A stretch of DNA of 64,000 bases from Acanthochromis polyacanthus (GCF_021347895.1 NC_067122.1:35558215-35622214); one strand, 5' to 3'. Counted from the stretch's first letter, positions 22,399-36,817 are shown. Translations and numbers: made by a program. Notes: generated by a model from the letters alone, not told the origin.

Positions 22399-22782
22399 AA
22401 CATTTTAAGATTTGAACTAAGACAAAATGTTTTACTTGTTTTTGTCAGCGAATACAAATTAGACTACAATGTTCTAATTTTAGTATATACTGATATTCAG
22501 TGAGCTGCAGAATGACACTGCAGCTACTGACTAAAGTTTGATCTCTCCTGTTCAGCAGTTTGATCTGTTGAACTACTATTACTTTAAAAGCTGCTCATAT
22601 TCACAACTGCACAATGACATTTTAAGAATCCTCACGTCAGTTGCCAGAAGTTTTGGTGTGTGAAAAGCTCCTACATGCTGAAAATTAAATCAATCAAACT
22701 TTTACATACAATAGATGAGAACTATAAACTGTATGTAGTTTACGATTTGAAATCTGAATATTCCGCTTCTCTGATTAATAAA
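22399..22782. other. unassigned sequence
   Basis: AT-rich spacer between two elements. Nothing was recognised. Confidence 0.5.
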
Positions 22783-23909
22783 CACTGCCCGTCCAAAAAA
22801 GAAGTCACATACTCTAATATTTCGTTGGACCATCTTTAGCTTTGAGTACGGCACTCATTCACTGTGGCATCATTTCTATAAGATTCTCTAATGTCACAGC
22901 ATTTATTTCTGTCCAGAGATGCATTAATATTTCACCAAGATCTTCTACTGATGATGGGAGAGTCGGACCACTGCACAAAGTCTTCTCCAGAACATCCCAA
23001 AGATTCCCAGTGGTTCTGAGGTCTGGACTCTGTGGAGGACAATCTACCTCATGACCCCTGAACCACTCATTCTCAATGTGAACCCAATGAATCCTGGTAT
23101 CATCATCTTGGAACATATCCTACCATCAGGGGAAAAAAAACTCCACTGATGGAAAGACCTGGTCATTCAGTATCTTCAGGTATCAGTTGACCTCATTCTT
23201 TGGAAACGTAACGTTGCTGAACCTGACCAACCTCAGATCATAACCCTAACCCCCACAGGCTGGTAGACACTAGCCATGATGAGTTCATCACTTCATCTGC
23301 CTCTGTTCTTACCCTGATGCCCTCATCACTGTGGAACAGGGTAAATCTGGACTCATCAGACCACCTGACCTTCTTCCATTGCTCCAGAGTCCAATCTTTG
23401 TGCTAACTAGCAAACTGAAGCCCTTTTCTGATCATCCTCACTGATCAGTGGTTTTCTAAGAGCTCCAGCTGTTTAGTCCCACTCCTTTGAGTGCCCTTCA
23501 TGTGGAAATGTTCTTACTTTAACTATTAAACATAGCCGTTAGTTCTGCTGTTGATTTCCTACGATCATCTAAGAGTTTGTTCCAACCACATTTGTTCCTG
23601 GAAGATGATGGTTCACCACTATCTCAAGGTTTTAGTGATGCGTTGCACGGTTCTTAACCTAATTTTTAGTCATTTCATCTCCTTAGTTGTTTTCTTTGCT
23701 TGAGGCAGGCCAATAATTTGACCTTTCTGAGACAGATTAACATCCTCTCCATGACCACAGGATACGTCTTCCAACATGGGTGTTTAAGAAATGAGAATGA
23801 GCGAGGGTTAAATAAGTTGTTGTCATCAGTGCAGTAATTATCCAATGGAAGGACCTTAGCTATTTGCTGAATTAAATCCAGGTGGAGACTTTTCTTTGGA
23901 CAGGCAGTG
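22783..23909 (-). mobile_element. decayed Tc1-like transposon C
   Basis: The terminal repeats are CACTGCCCGTCCAAA on the left and TTTGGACAGGCAGTG on the right. The TA flanks are no longer visible. The minus strand carries a worn transposase gene, best preserved at 22859-23116. The 1.1 kb length is short for the group, so internal parts are deleted. Confidence 0.8.
22859..23116 (-). pseudogene. Tc1-like transposase C-terminal fragment, catalytic Glu lost
   Basis: Eighty-five codons read [19 protein letters not shown], where QDDDTRIH replaces the usual QQDNAP.H with the second Asp. Next comes [20 protein letters not shown]. In this group the segment after SPDL is NPIENLWD; here it is RTTGNLWD, so the catalytic Glu is gone. 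The rest of the protein lies toward 23900 with stops and shifts. Confidence 0.8.
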
Positions 23910-25172
23910 TTCATCATCACAAACTGCATGACATTTATCTGACAAACAAAATAAGCCTTCAAATTTTGCAACATAAAATCCCAAATCTTTCTAAACCAAC
24001 AACAAAAAAAACTTCTATGAAATGTCATATTGCTGAGGCATTTCTCACCATGCCCGGAGGCTGCAGTTATCACTGCCTACATCATCATGATGTCAGAGTG
24101 AGCTGGGTCAAAGTTGGATGAAAAATTGAATGCATGAACTGGTGACTGATTCTGTGCAGGTCTGATTCACTTCGAATGAGCCGAAAGAGATTTGTCTGTC
24201 AAGAAAGAAATGTCAGAAATACTCATTTCAAACCTGTAAACTGTCCCACATCACCAAAAGAACAACTAATGATCAGCTGCTTAACAGGGATACAGTTCCT
24301 TTGGTTTACTCCTCTGTTGACTTCATGGCTTCAGGCTGCAGGTCCAGATGGGCAGTTGTTGTCTCAAATTTCACAGTTCAAGAAGAAAACTACCCATATT
24401 TTATCAAACGTTGTGTTTCAGAGTCGTCCAAAGGGCTTCGTTAGGAGCCAAACACATTATATTCTGAATCTTGTGCTCAGCAAGAGGTCTTTTATCAAGA
24501 ACACACATTTACAGAATTCACTTGGGAACACAATGTTTGTAAAATGCATGTGTGTGGAGAAGCAATGAGGAATTAATACCCATGATGCCTTGAGGCATCA
24601 ACATGGAGAAACACGGTATTTTTCTTCAATAATCCTGATTTTTGACACATTTCCAAAAAACAATAAATGAGGATTCCTTCTGGATTTTTGCATTTATTGC
24701 TCAGATATGAAAATGCTTGATTAGTTTTATGTCTAGATATTAAAAGTATAAATTTATCTTGTTAGTTATTCTTTTCATCACAGTTTTCCAGAGCATGTTT
24801 ACCTTCATGCTGGGAGTTTTTGTCTCATGAAAGTAAATCCATCAATCCCTGTGAAAGGTGCGTTTTGCAAAAATTCAATGAATCTGTTCTTTTTTGGATT
24901 AACAAATACAAATTTTGAACACAGTGAAAGGCTTTTGTCTAATTATGTTGATCATAAGTGGGATCGATGTTCTTCTGTCTGCAGACTAAAACCAGTGCAC
25001 CTTTTGTATTGTGGTGTCATTCCCTGTTGCTGTCTTAAATAAAACAGCACTGAGGTCTAACAAACACATTGAATGCATTTCCTTCCATGAAGGACATTTT
25101 CAAAGCACATTTTCAGTATTTCAGCGCTGCTTTTGTCCATATCACTCTGATCTGAAGGTAAGCTGTTGGTAA
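23910..25172. other. unassigned sequence
   Basis: About 1.26 kb up to the CACTA-class left end. A 130-codon frame at 24176-24568 shows no recognisable domain and I do not call it a gene. Confidence 0.5.
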
Positions 25173-25380
25173 CCCAGCAGGCACACGACCGACCTTCAAC
25201 GTTGAAATATGGTTGAAATTATGTCAGTTGTCATTTCAACATTGAAGCATTGTTGAAACAACGTAGATCTCTGATGGTTGTAAAATGGTTAACAAAATGA
25301 TGGCAAATCAACATTGAAATTTTAAGAAGATTTGTTTAAACGTTGAAACAACATTGAAACAACATACAGAAAGGTAACAG
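25173..25380 (+). repeat. CACTA-class left end and subterminal repeats
   Basis: CCCAGCAGGCAC is followed by several CAACGTTGAAA / TCAACATTGAA / GTTGAAACAACG motifs within 200 bp. These are likely transposase or accessory protein binding sites by analogy with plant CACTA elements. Confidence 0.65.
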
Positions 25381-26375
25381 AACTTGTCATACAAAAGAGT
25401 TTCTGCCTATTAAATTATTATTCAATTAATATTTTTTAATACCACTTTGAAAACTCTGTAATTCTTTTTTTTCCCACTGACATATAGTCCGCTGCATGGT
25501 CTCTGGTCACTGAATGGTTGGTAAAATGTGAATAAGTGATTCCTTTTTATACGCCTAAAAACACAAAACCATGGATGTATAATACGAACTGAATACTACT
25601 TGCTCACCCAGCGCATACACATGGATGTACATTCTTCTTCTTGTTTTACGGCGGTTGGCATCCAGCTCGTTGGAGCATTACCGCCACCTTCTGTTCCGGA
25701 GTGTGTACCAAACAGTACATCCACAAAGCACAAAGCGCAAAAGAGGAAGAAGAATGTCTCGCAAGAATACAGTGCAAGATTACGATACGTTTCTGAATCT
25801 AAACCACGAAGAAGAAACCATCGCAGGAGTTGGCGCGAACACAGGAAAGCTGAAAACTCTGTTTATTTAATACAGTCTGAGAAAGCCATATAAATGTAAA
25901 TTAAACAATACATAAACACAGGGCACAGTCAGATAACATGACAGAGATCCAATGTCGACGCAATTTCTGGTGGACTGACTGCGGCTGCTCCATTTTTAAA
26001 TTGAGAGTGAACTGCAGCTAAATGTAGCCGCTGGCGATAGCATCGGTCGCCGCAGTCACTAAAATGAATTAGTACCGGCGGATAAATGTAGTTGTCGACG
26101 ACTCGACAGCCAACTAGCCCTTGTCACTATTATTAGTTACCACTAACGGCGCTACGACGCAGTTAGTGGTAACTAACATTAGTTAGCCTAACATTAGTTA
26201 GCACCATCGGCGCTAATGTTCGCTAGCTCCGTGGGCATTGGCGAATCAGAAACAGAAGCACTACTGTATCTGGGTCAATCTTAACACAACCACTCATGAA
26301 AAAAACACTTCTGCTACAACCGGCAGCATTCTCTGGAAGTTTTTCTTTTACGACTGGATCATGATCATAAGCTAC
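25381..26375. other. CACTA-class 5' region, gene-free as read
   Basis: It contains a fragment resembling a dispersed fish repeat (TTTTACGGCGGTTGGCATCC, about 25645-25690) and a small plus-strand frame starting MSRKNTVQDYDTF (25755-25870). That frame could be an upstream exon, but nothing supports it. A hairpin built on TTAGTTACCACTAACG and its complement lies at 26130-26178. Confidence 0.4.
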
Positions 26376-26747
26376 CATGGACATAATAAAGAGTAGACGC
26401 CGCATTGACCGCTACTGCCTATTGGGGCTGACGAGCGGTGGGGCCGCCATGTTATGTTTGCAAAATACCTGTCTACAGTCGAGCTTAATATCAGAATATT
26501 CTATTACTGTTAATCCCGCTATGAATATTAAAATACGCCAACTCATTTGTCCTGTATCATAGCTACATGTATGACGTTTGCAGCAAAAAAATAAAAATAA
26601 AAAACGCGTGAAAATCAGTTTAATATTCAGAGTTAAGATGGATTAAATTCGCTGTCAAACAGGGCTGAGTGGAGCGGGTGACCGGACCAAGATGTATTTC
26701 TCGCTGCGCATCACCCCGAGTGGCGTCTACTCTTTATTATGTCTATG
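26376..26747. mobile_element. MITE with 9-bp target duplication (MULE-like)
   Basis: The 372-bp element has inverted ends CATGGACATAATAAAGAG and its complement ending TTATTATGTCTATG. The flanks ATAAGCTAC (26367-26375) and ATGAGCTAC (26748-26756) form a 9-bp duplication with one mismatch. Nine bases fits Mutator-like transposases. There is no coding content. Confidence 0.65.
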
Positions 26748-27231
26748 ATGAGCTACTAGCATCACAGAAAACACCGGAGTATGCGACCAGAGTAAGTCCT
26801 ACATTCTCAAAGAGAAGCCCGTGCTTTTATTTGCTTCAACTGCAGAAATAACTTGGCATATATTTTGGACAGGTGTCTATATTAGACCAACTTTTAATTA
26901 ATTTCATGTAGTTCTTTTGGCTGGAGATTTCAGTCACCACGCATTCCATAAGTTTTATTCCACCTGAACTTCAAAATGAGGGCGTGCACAAACGATGTCC
27001 AGACATTTCCTGTTGCTCTGCTCCATAGGAGTTGAGTTGTGAGTAAACACTTGGGGATGTCATCTTGGACTTTGGGAAACACTGACAGACATTCTTCATC
27101 TGTTCTGATATTTTTGAAACAACTACTACAACAACGAATCGATAAAAAAACATTAATATTAAAAATTATCGATTTGTTATGTTGTGTTAATACACCACGA
27201 TAAATGTCTTTTATCTTTTGGTATTTAATAG

Positions 27232-29841
27232 ATGGCCTACCTAAAGAAATGGCTGCGGCAGAATGCTGAATTGCATGCAGTGGCACTGAGCAGTGAGGAA
27301 GATGATCGTTGTACTGTTGATGCAGTCAGTCAAGGTTTAGGAGAAGAGTTGGATGATGCAGACATTGAGGATGAAAATATTGTGTGTGATGACCAGCAGT
27401 CTGATAGTGACAGTGATGGTTCAGAAAGGGGCATCTCTGTCAGGGCTCTCTCCTCACCCCCATCCTTCCCACCTGACATCCCAAATACCCCTTTTCCCAT
27501 CTGTTCCTCTCTCCTGTTCCTCTCCCTCTCATGCTCCTCTCTCCTGTTCCTCTGCCCCTGTCTCGCTCTCAGTCTCCCATCTGCTTCTCTACCCCTGTCT
27601 TCCCTCTACAGCTCAGCGCCTGAGTGGAGTTCAGCTTCCCAGCTGACTCCACTCAGGCAATAAACCTCCTCTACGGCTCCCGGACAGCTGACAGACATCA
27701 CTCTGATTACTCACCTCAGCAATAAGAACCGGCTCATCCTTCCACTCCCTGCCAGATTGTTGAACAAAGACCCCACAGTCAGTTCGCTCTCTAGCCTCCT
27801 GTAAAATCTGTTGAGTTTTGCCATTTCTCTTACGTTGTTTTCTCCTGCCCCTCGCCTAGATCCAGCTGTCCGGGATCTCCGCTGTCCTTCCCCTCCGGCT
27901 CTCCCCAACCCATTCGTCACCGGTTTCCCCCTCACTGGACCCCCCCGTCCCTGCCTGGACCCCCCCATTCCTGCCTGGACCCCCCGTTCCTGCCTGAACC
28001 CCCCGACCTGCTTCCTTCCCAACCACCCGGAGACCCACAGCAGCAAGCCTGCTGCTCATCACCTCCCTGAGCCTCTTACATCAGCCGCTCCCCGCTCCTG
28101 CACCCTGGTTTCCCCCACCGAGCCACTATTCACTCCTTCACAATAAAGCACATTCTCATTCCAACCAGCTTTGGTAGTGTGGCTCTCTGCTCGGGTCCGA
28201 CCCGCTAAGCCGTGACAATCTCCTCATCAGATGAATCCAGTGATTTGACTACTGATTTGGCCAAATGGGCTGTTAAGAACAAAGCACCACGCGCATCTGT
28301 TGATGAGCTTCTGTCTGTATTGACAAAACATGGACATCGGCTGCCCAAAGATGCAAGAACACTGTTAAAAACTCCTCGCCAAGTAGAAGCAAGGGAATTT
28401 TGAAAACATGTTCAGTCTCCGGATGAGTTTCCAGCAGAAAGTGAAGTTGTGCTGAATTTCAACATAGATGGTTTGCCATTGTTCAAGTCATCGAATTTCC
28501 AGATTTGGCCAATTCTTTGCAGCGTGAAAAGGTTTCAGCCATATATTGTGGCAGTGAGAAACCAAATTCTGTAAGTGATTTTATGTCAGTTTCTTCACGA
28601 ACTTACTAGGCTGCTACAAGACAATATTTCATTCCAAGGTGGAAAGCTAAAGGTAAAAGTCAATGCCTTCATTTGTGATGCCCCAGCAAGAGCTTTTTTG
28701 AAATGCATTAAGGGACACAATGCATACTTCAGTTGTGAGCGATGCACTGTTGAAGGACAATATGTGAACCACAGGGTTGTGTACAATTTCCAACCACAAG
28801 AGAAGATTTCTCCAAGGACGGATGAGGAATTCAACAGGCAGTCCTACGCTTCTCACCAGAATGGACGCTCACCCCTGGTAGATGCAGGCTTGCAGTGCGT
28901 ACAGTCATTTGTGTCGGACTACATGCATCTGGTCTGCTTAGGAGTGGTTAGACGCATACTGGTCTTCCTCAAACAGGGTCCAAGAGAGTGTAAACTGTCT
29001 CAGAGACAAATGAGTGAAATTTCATCCACACTTGTCTCTCTCAATGGGAAACTGCCGAGGGAATTTGCCAGACAACCACGAAGTCCTGCTGTTTTGGACA
29101 GATGGAAAGCAACTGAATTCCGACAGTTTTTACTGTACACTGGACCTGTTGCTCTCCGTGCTGTGCTGCATGAGAGCTTCTACAACCACTTTTTGACACT
29201 GACTGTTGCCATGTCCATTCTGTTGAACTCTGATGATGACACAAGAAAGGCATACATTACCTATGCGGAAGAGTTACTCATATATTTTTACAAAACATCA
29301 ACTAAACTCTACAGTCCCATCTTCGCTTCGTACAATGTCCACTCTCTTACCCACTTAGCAGAAGATGTTAGGAATATTGGAACTTCTTTAAATGAGATCT
29401 GTGCATTTCCCTTTGAGAACTATCTGCACAAAACTGAAGAAATGTGTTCGAAATGCAAAGAGCCCCATTTCACAGCTTGCTAAGAGGATAGCTGAAATGG
29501 ATAATGCCAAAGTTAGCGCTACACCAGCACCACAGCGGACATTGGTGTCAACCAAAAAGAAGGACTCCTTTTTTCTTGTTGGAGATGGCTATGCCTTTGT
29601 GAAGGAAAAAAAGACAGATCAAATGTGTGTGTGTGATGTGTACCGCCTTGACTGTTTAGAGAGTTTCTTTGACATTCCGTGCGACTCTAAACTTGTCAAC
29701 ATAGCCCTTCTAAGGGATGAAAAAAGAAATGGAAAACGAAAGCTCATTGAGCAGAGGGATTTGAGGAAGAAAGCTGTATGTCTTCCAGATGGAAATGGCT
29801 TCGTTCTTATACCAATGCTTCATGGTGGTGAGAGGTATTAA
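27232..29841 (+). pseudogene. CACTA-class (Tnp2-like) transposase, broken
   Basis: It starts after an acceptor-like ATTTAATAG with MAYLKKWLRQNAE and an acidic region. A solo LTR interrupts the frame at 27438-28217; discounting it and one target repeat, the frame continues in phase to a helical block (LAKWAVKNKAP, DARTLLKTP). After a TGA at 28401 come the core motifs: FNIDGLPLFKSSNFQIWPIL (first Asp), a Cys pair in FSCERCTVEG, VSDYMHLVCLGV (DYMH, second acidic site), and WKATEFRQFLLYTGPVALR. The DUF4218-like tail follows (HSLTHLAEDVRN, FPFENYLHK). Frameshifts lie near 28560-28600 and 29420-29440. The motif order matches Transposase_21 plus DUF4218 of plant CACTA proteins. It is the first of two genes in the element. 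Confidence 0.8.
27438..28217 (+). mobile_element. solo LTR in the transposase exon, 5-bp TSD
   Basis: A 780-bp block begins TGTCAGGGCTC and ends AAGCCGTGACA, flanked by perfect ATCTC repeats (27433-27437 and 28218-28222). TG...CA ends, a 5-bp duplication and an AATAAA (about 28142) about 75 bp before the end fit an LTR in plus orientation. It is C/T-rich, giving Ser/Pro-rich accidental frames. No internal retroelement genes remain, so it is a product of LTR-LTR recombination. Confidence 0.85.
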
Positions 29842-29973
29842 GAACTGTCTGCGAATACTGGATGTGCCACACTGGATAGCACCTTGCCCCAGTCACCCCC
29901 ATGCGACCACCCCCACACTGACATTCACAAACACAGAATGGATATTGAGGGACAGGATAGTGATGTGTAAGTA

Positions 29974-30522
29974 CAGCCCGGTCTCACGGGGATTCGTGAA
30001 ACTGTCACGTAAGTTTTAGTTTCGGTTTCGTGCGCACCAACACGATTTCGTCATGTTTTTCGTGCCGCTCACCACGAAATGCGCACCAATGTATTTTAAA
30101 CGGCGGACTTTTCGTGCCACTCAGAACGTATTTCAAAAGAATGTGTATATTATATTTTTAATGTAAAACCGTGGCGAATTCAATGCTATATTTTGCATGA
30201 CATCGTTCCTAAACATAACCCTAACCATAACCATAACCATAACCTAACCATAAGCCGGTGGTACACTTACCAATTTGCATAGGAATTTCAAGAATGTCCA
30301 GCGGCCGGCGGCCGCAAACGCGATCACACAAGCAGTATACGCCGATGGACAGCTTAGATCGTCATGAATCCGCCGGTATAAACCACTTTCAGATGTGATT
30401 ACCACAGCGAAAAACATTTCGTGGTGAGCGGCACGAAAAACATGACAAAATCGTGTTGGTGCGCACGAAACCGAAACTAAAACTTACGTGACAGTTTCAC
30501 GAATCCCCGTGAGACCGGGTTG
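29974..30522 (-). mobile_element. 7-bp-TSD inverted-repeat element, copy 3
   Basis: A 549-bp copy with ends CAGCCCGGTCTCACGGGG and CCCCGTGAGACCGGGTTG and perfect flanks GTAAGTA (29967-29973 and 30523-30529). The interior is the reverse complement of copies 1 and 4 (AACCATAACC runs). It inserted about 130 bp after the end of the CACTA-class transposase. Confidence 0.92.
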
Positions 30523-30702
30523 GTAAGTATTAGGGTTAGACTATAACAAACAAACTTGTCATTTTGAACATAGACCTCGCTCTGTGGAAATTTTTATACT
30601 CATAGTGTATGTAGTGTATGTACATCCTTAGCAATATAAGCACTTGGGCTGCAACTAATGATTATTTTCAGTCAATTAATTGGCCAATTATTTTCTCGAC
30701 TA

Positions 30703-32337
<1,635 letters not shown>

Positions 32338-33477
32338 TAAGTGATTAATATTTGTTTGTTTTTAAATATCAGAAAAAATGAAAAATGTCAATCACTGTTT
32401 TCCAGGATGTCTTCCCCAAATTTTTTTGTTTTACTCACAACCCAAAGATACTAATTTTGACTGACTTTTTTTCTTAAAATTGCATTGTATTTACAATTGT
32501 AAATGACGCAAAACGATTAATCAATTATCAAAATAGTCAGTGATTAATAATTAATTAACCATTGCAGTTATCTTAGGTACAATTTGTAATACTTAATCCA
32601 TTTCTAATGTGTCTGTTATTAATGCAGTAATACATTGATATAAGATGTGATACTGAAAATATCTCTTTACCACACATGAGCAATATTTATTTTCATGGAA
32701 GCTTTCACACTGCGTGTGTGTCTGTTGTATAGTGTAAGATAGTAGTAGTAGTGCAAGAACAATGTGGGCCAGAGCTGTATGGAGAGAAGGTGATGCCGAG
32801 ATGGAGGAAGTCATACCATGCTGTTGGCTTAACAATGGTTTGGTATCTTGGCCAAATCAAGGATTGCAAAGGGCCTTGAAAACCTGCAAAAATCCTGAAG
32901 ATGGATGGATGACATTTCCTCTGGTGAAAGTAAAAATTCAATCAGGTATGTAATTAGAAATTTTGTTTACATGATGTAAATTACACACCTGTAATAAGAA
33001 TCCATCTGGTTTTTGGGACATACAGAATTAGCTATTTATTTATTTTTGACTTCCTGGACAAGTTATCCCACACTATCTCAGTCTTATAAAATCTGTACTT
33101 TTTATCATAAATTTTATAATACCTGTTTATAATAATGTCTTTCAGATAACAAAAAAGAATGTGAAAAATATGATTTCACAACCACTGCTGAACTGAGCTG
33201 TTCAGAAGAGGAGCTGTCAAAGATTCCTGAAAAGAGGAAGCCAAAGAAAAAGCTCTACCCTGACTACCAAATCTGTAGGCAAAAACATTGTCCCACTGCA
33301 GGCATTGATTAAACCTTTAAACTCACCTCTGTCCCAACATATCATATTAAATTTGGATATAGAAAATTTAAAATGGCTTGTCACATGTACCCCTCAGTCC
33401 TCTCTCATTGATTTATGAATATGCAATGTAGTCACTGACTCCACACTCTAAAACCTCTCCTCTAGCTCAGTGGTTCT

Positions 33478-33680
33478 CAACCCTGTTCCTCAGGACCCAC
33501 TGTCCTGCATGTTTTAGATGTTTCCTGCTCCAACACACCTGATTCAAATGATCAGCTCGTCATCAAACCTCTGCAGAAGCCTTATGACGAGCTGATCATT
33601 TGAGTCAGGTGTGTTGGAGCAGGGAAGCATCTAAAACATGCAGGACAGTGGGTCCTGAGGAACAGGGTTGGGAACCATTG
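33478..33680. mobile_element. palindromic hAT MITE, copy a
   Basis: A nearly perfect hairpin of 203 bp beginning CAGTGGTTCTCAACCCTG and ending with the complement (...GGGAACCATTG). The flanks CTCTAGCT and ATCTAGCT give an approximate 8-bp duplication. It lies in intron 2 of the DUF4806-like gene. Confidence 0.85.
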
Positions 33681-33999
33681 AATCTAGCTGAAAAAATATA
33701 TTGTATAACTTATTGCAGATGATCTTCCGGCCAGTGATGTGGATAGAGTGGCTGATGCTGGCCTCCAAACGTGAGAATGCAGGTATGTAACAGGGATTTT
33801 TAAAAAAAAAAAAAGTAGTGTAAACAGTATGCTCTATGAGGAAGCTGTGTATAATGTGGCTATTATGAGATAACTGTGCTTTCTTTAAGAGGAAACGTAA
33901 CTTAAATTGTTGGTACAGTCGCTGAAAAAGCTAAGTTGGCACTCTAGTGTTTGTCCTAAGTCAAGTTCCAGAAACTTGCGAAAACTATACTATGATGTA

Positions 34000-34185
34000 T
34001 TACAGCTGTTTGGGAAGCTTGTGAGTTCCCCCATACTTTTCGTTAGCTGAGCTTATGGGCTGCCTGCCCGGCTAAATACTGGAGCTATCTGGAAAATTCA
34101 TTTCTCCATCAATCATACGTATGAAAGGACTTATGAAAACAGACCCCAGGATGAAAAAAAGCGAAGTTCCCCTTTAACGTAACTT
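34000..34185 (+). repeat. dispersed repeat also present at 60425-60600
   Basis: Shares CCCCATACTTTTCG, GGCTAAATACTGGAGCTAT, GAAAACAGACCCCAGG and the end GAAGTTCCCCTTTAA with the later site. It is probably the conserved 3' end of a retroelement, in intron 3 of the DUF4806-like gene. Confidence 0.6.
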
Positions 34186-34892
34186 AAACGTTTAACAAAA
34201 CCACAGTGGTTATTGGGTTAAATAAATTTGTGTGTTACCATGTCACATATGTACTCTCTTCCCTTTATCCTAGAATTTCAGAAGAAAGTCCTTCAGCTCC
34301 TCATCGAAATAAGAGATTCAGTAAAGATTGCTATTGGATCTACTGATGGGGCACCAATGCAAATAAAACCAGCAACTACACGAACTGAATTCCAAGAACT
34401 GGAGAGTCGGCTGAAGGATACCAATGAGGGTGCAAGCTTGGTAGGTTCGAAATGATGTGACAGTACACAGATGGCTTTGGTCTTTGCTTGTTTCATTTTA
34501 GTATTAGCCAAGCTAAGATCCTCCTCAGTAGGTGAACAATTACGTTTTGATGACTCTTCCACGAGCACCACCTTCCGACCAAATGTATAAAGACATTCCA
34601 CTGGTATGCATCAAGCCAGTGGGATGGCAGCAGAAATGAAGTGTCTTTTGTTAAGCCTTTTCAAAATCTTCAGTTTACAATGAGCACTCCTTACAATGAA
34701 TTACTCCTTTTCAGCGAGCCCATTTGAAAAGACTGGGTGGTGTAGATGACGTGGACATGGTAAAAAAGTCAATGGCTGCGTAAGTATTTTTTTCAACATA
34801 CATTGTTCCATTATTCAACAGAAATATAAGTGCCATGACATCACATCGATCTGTCTCCTACATTGATGCATCAAGCAACTGTCATTGTCAGT

Positions 34893-35005
34893 TATGGTAA
34901 ATGGAATTGCTCTTATATAGCGCTTTTTTACTTATCAGAGTACTCAAAGCGCTTTACAACAATTGTTCCCATTCACCCAGACACACACACATTCACACAC
35001 TAATG
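34893..35005 (+). repeat. 'TATATAGCGC' dispersed repeat fragment
   Basis: CTTATATAGCGCTTTTTTAC, then CTCAAAGCGCTTTACAAC, then ACACACACATTCACACAC is a block seen repeatedly in fish DNA. It lies in intron 5. Class unknown. Confidence 0.5.
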
Positions 35006-35514
35006 TGCAGGTTGCTAATCAACCTGCAACATCAGTCAGTATACATTCATAAAGTGCACTAAACAAAACCCACAAACTTAAAGTCCTGCATTGACACAGT
35101 AGAACAGTAGAGAACAGTAGACTTTCCTACAAAAACATTACATTTTAAATGTATATACTTGTGTTTTTCAGGACTCTCTCAAATGCCATGATGGCTCAGA
35201 TGAGTTGAAAAGGGAAATGTGGGAAGCTGCCATTTTCTCAGTCTTTGCTTTGCCAGATAATCTGTGGTAAGTTTGTGACAGATCCCAAGGCTTTGTTTTT
35301 TTAATTATTTATTTACACTGATCTTTATAAAAGCAAAGAATATTTGTCATTCTCTCCAGTTGTGTTACATATTTTGAGAACCGCTCGTCCAATCTACTTC
35401 ACATTTAGCAAGTGTGTCAGTGAGGACCCACCTAAGCGCAGGGTGAATTCAGTGCAATTTGGACACCCAGCATATTTTATAGTAATACATTTCAGATAAA
35501 CTGATAAAGGCCTG

Positions 35515-36814
35515 GGGCCTCATTTATAAAACATTGCGTAGGATCCATACTAAAGTTTGCGTACGCCGAAAATACGAAAAGGGCGTATGCCCCTCGCCCC
35601 TGATTTATAAAACTTTGCGTAAGCACAGCTGCATGCAATTTCTTGATAAATCACACACCAGCTGGAAGATTGCACAGGTGGATCCACCTCACATTCCGCC
35701 CACAACACACCCACATTTTACCATGAATGGTCAATGCAAAGTAACTCATGAATGTATCTGTATATAAATAAGCTGCTGATCCACGGCATTTTATGCAGCG
35801 CCGGCCGGCAGTCTTTTCACTGCTGTGCGTCAGGATGAATGAATCATGTGTGACCCAGGCCACCCTGCCACTAAATTTGTTATGATCATGTCCGATGTAC
35901 AAATAATTTGCACACTGATTGAATGTGCATTTTTTCGGTTCACATAGAAAAATTCAATTTCACTTGGGGGTTGTGGTGTGAAGCATGTGTGCCTGTGTGC
36001 CTGTACAGGGCTGATTAATGGTTGGACGCTCATCCCATTCGGCCGCATATGGATAAATAAACAAAATTCTTTACTCTTTTTTTTGCCTTTTTACTGTGAT
36101 AGTTGCAGTGAAGAGTGACAGGAAATGGGGAAAAGAGTCTGCGGAAGACATGCATAAAGTGCCGCAGGCAGGAACCGAACCCGAGCCACTGCGTCGGAGA
36201 CCACCCCTGCAAATGGATGAGCCATACAGGCGCCAGTTGATCAGTAAACAAAATGATTTAATAAAGATCACCGCACCGGCCCCAGATACCGGCCCTTCGG
36301 TCAAACGACCGAATGAAATAACGTTCAATCCGCTCCTGTTAATATATGAACATAGTTCTGCAAATACAGTCGTCGGCCAAATGGCGCACTATATGAACAT
36401 CTACAACAATGAGGGTTTATGATTATCAGGCTCTACAAGTCTAATATGTGATAACAATAAAGGTTTGAGATCAGTCTGGTTTCAATTCGCCACTTCACCC
36501 TCCGGCACTGCCGTTCCCTCTGTCTCCAAAATGTGCTTAAGCAAGCATCAAAGTTGGCGCACCGGTGCGCACATTCTCATGCCAAGTTTTTTTTAGAAAT
36601 CACAACGAACACAGCGTACGCCACTTTCTACGCAAAGTTTGTGATTTACGCCCTGTTTTGTGCGTAAAGAAGCATCAAGAATCAAGGTTGGTGCACCGGT
36701 GCGCACAGTCTCACGCCAAGTGTGTTTTTATAAATCACAACCTTTGCGTAGAAAGTGGCGTACGCCACTTTCTAGCCCTGTTTTGTGCGTACGCAAGCTT
36801 TATAAATGAGGCCC
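35515..36814. mobile_element. non-autonomous PIF/Harbinger-like element
   Basis: The ends are GGGCCTCATTTATAAAAC and GCTTTATAAATGAGGCCC, flanked by CTG on both sides (35512-35514, 36815-36817). Internal copies of the subterminal part (GCGTACGCCACTTTCTA, GGTGCGCACA) are repeated near the right end at about 36545-36800. A 3-bp duplication and this end type fit PIF/Harbinger. A plus frame at 36096-36422 has no recognisable Harbinger domain. The element sits in intron 6 of the DUF4806-like gene. Confidence 0.7.
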
Positions 36815-36817
36815 CTG

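Noticed and set aside
25755..25870. Small frame MSRKNTVQDYDTF... as a first exon of the CACTA-class transposase
   Set aside because: It ends in a stop without a convincing donor in frame, and I recall no matching N-terminus; left as an unproven possibility.
27470..28146. Ser/Pro-rich plus-strand frames
   Set aside because: They lie inside the C/T-rich solo LTR 27438-28217 and have no domains.
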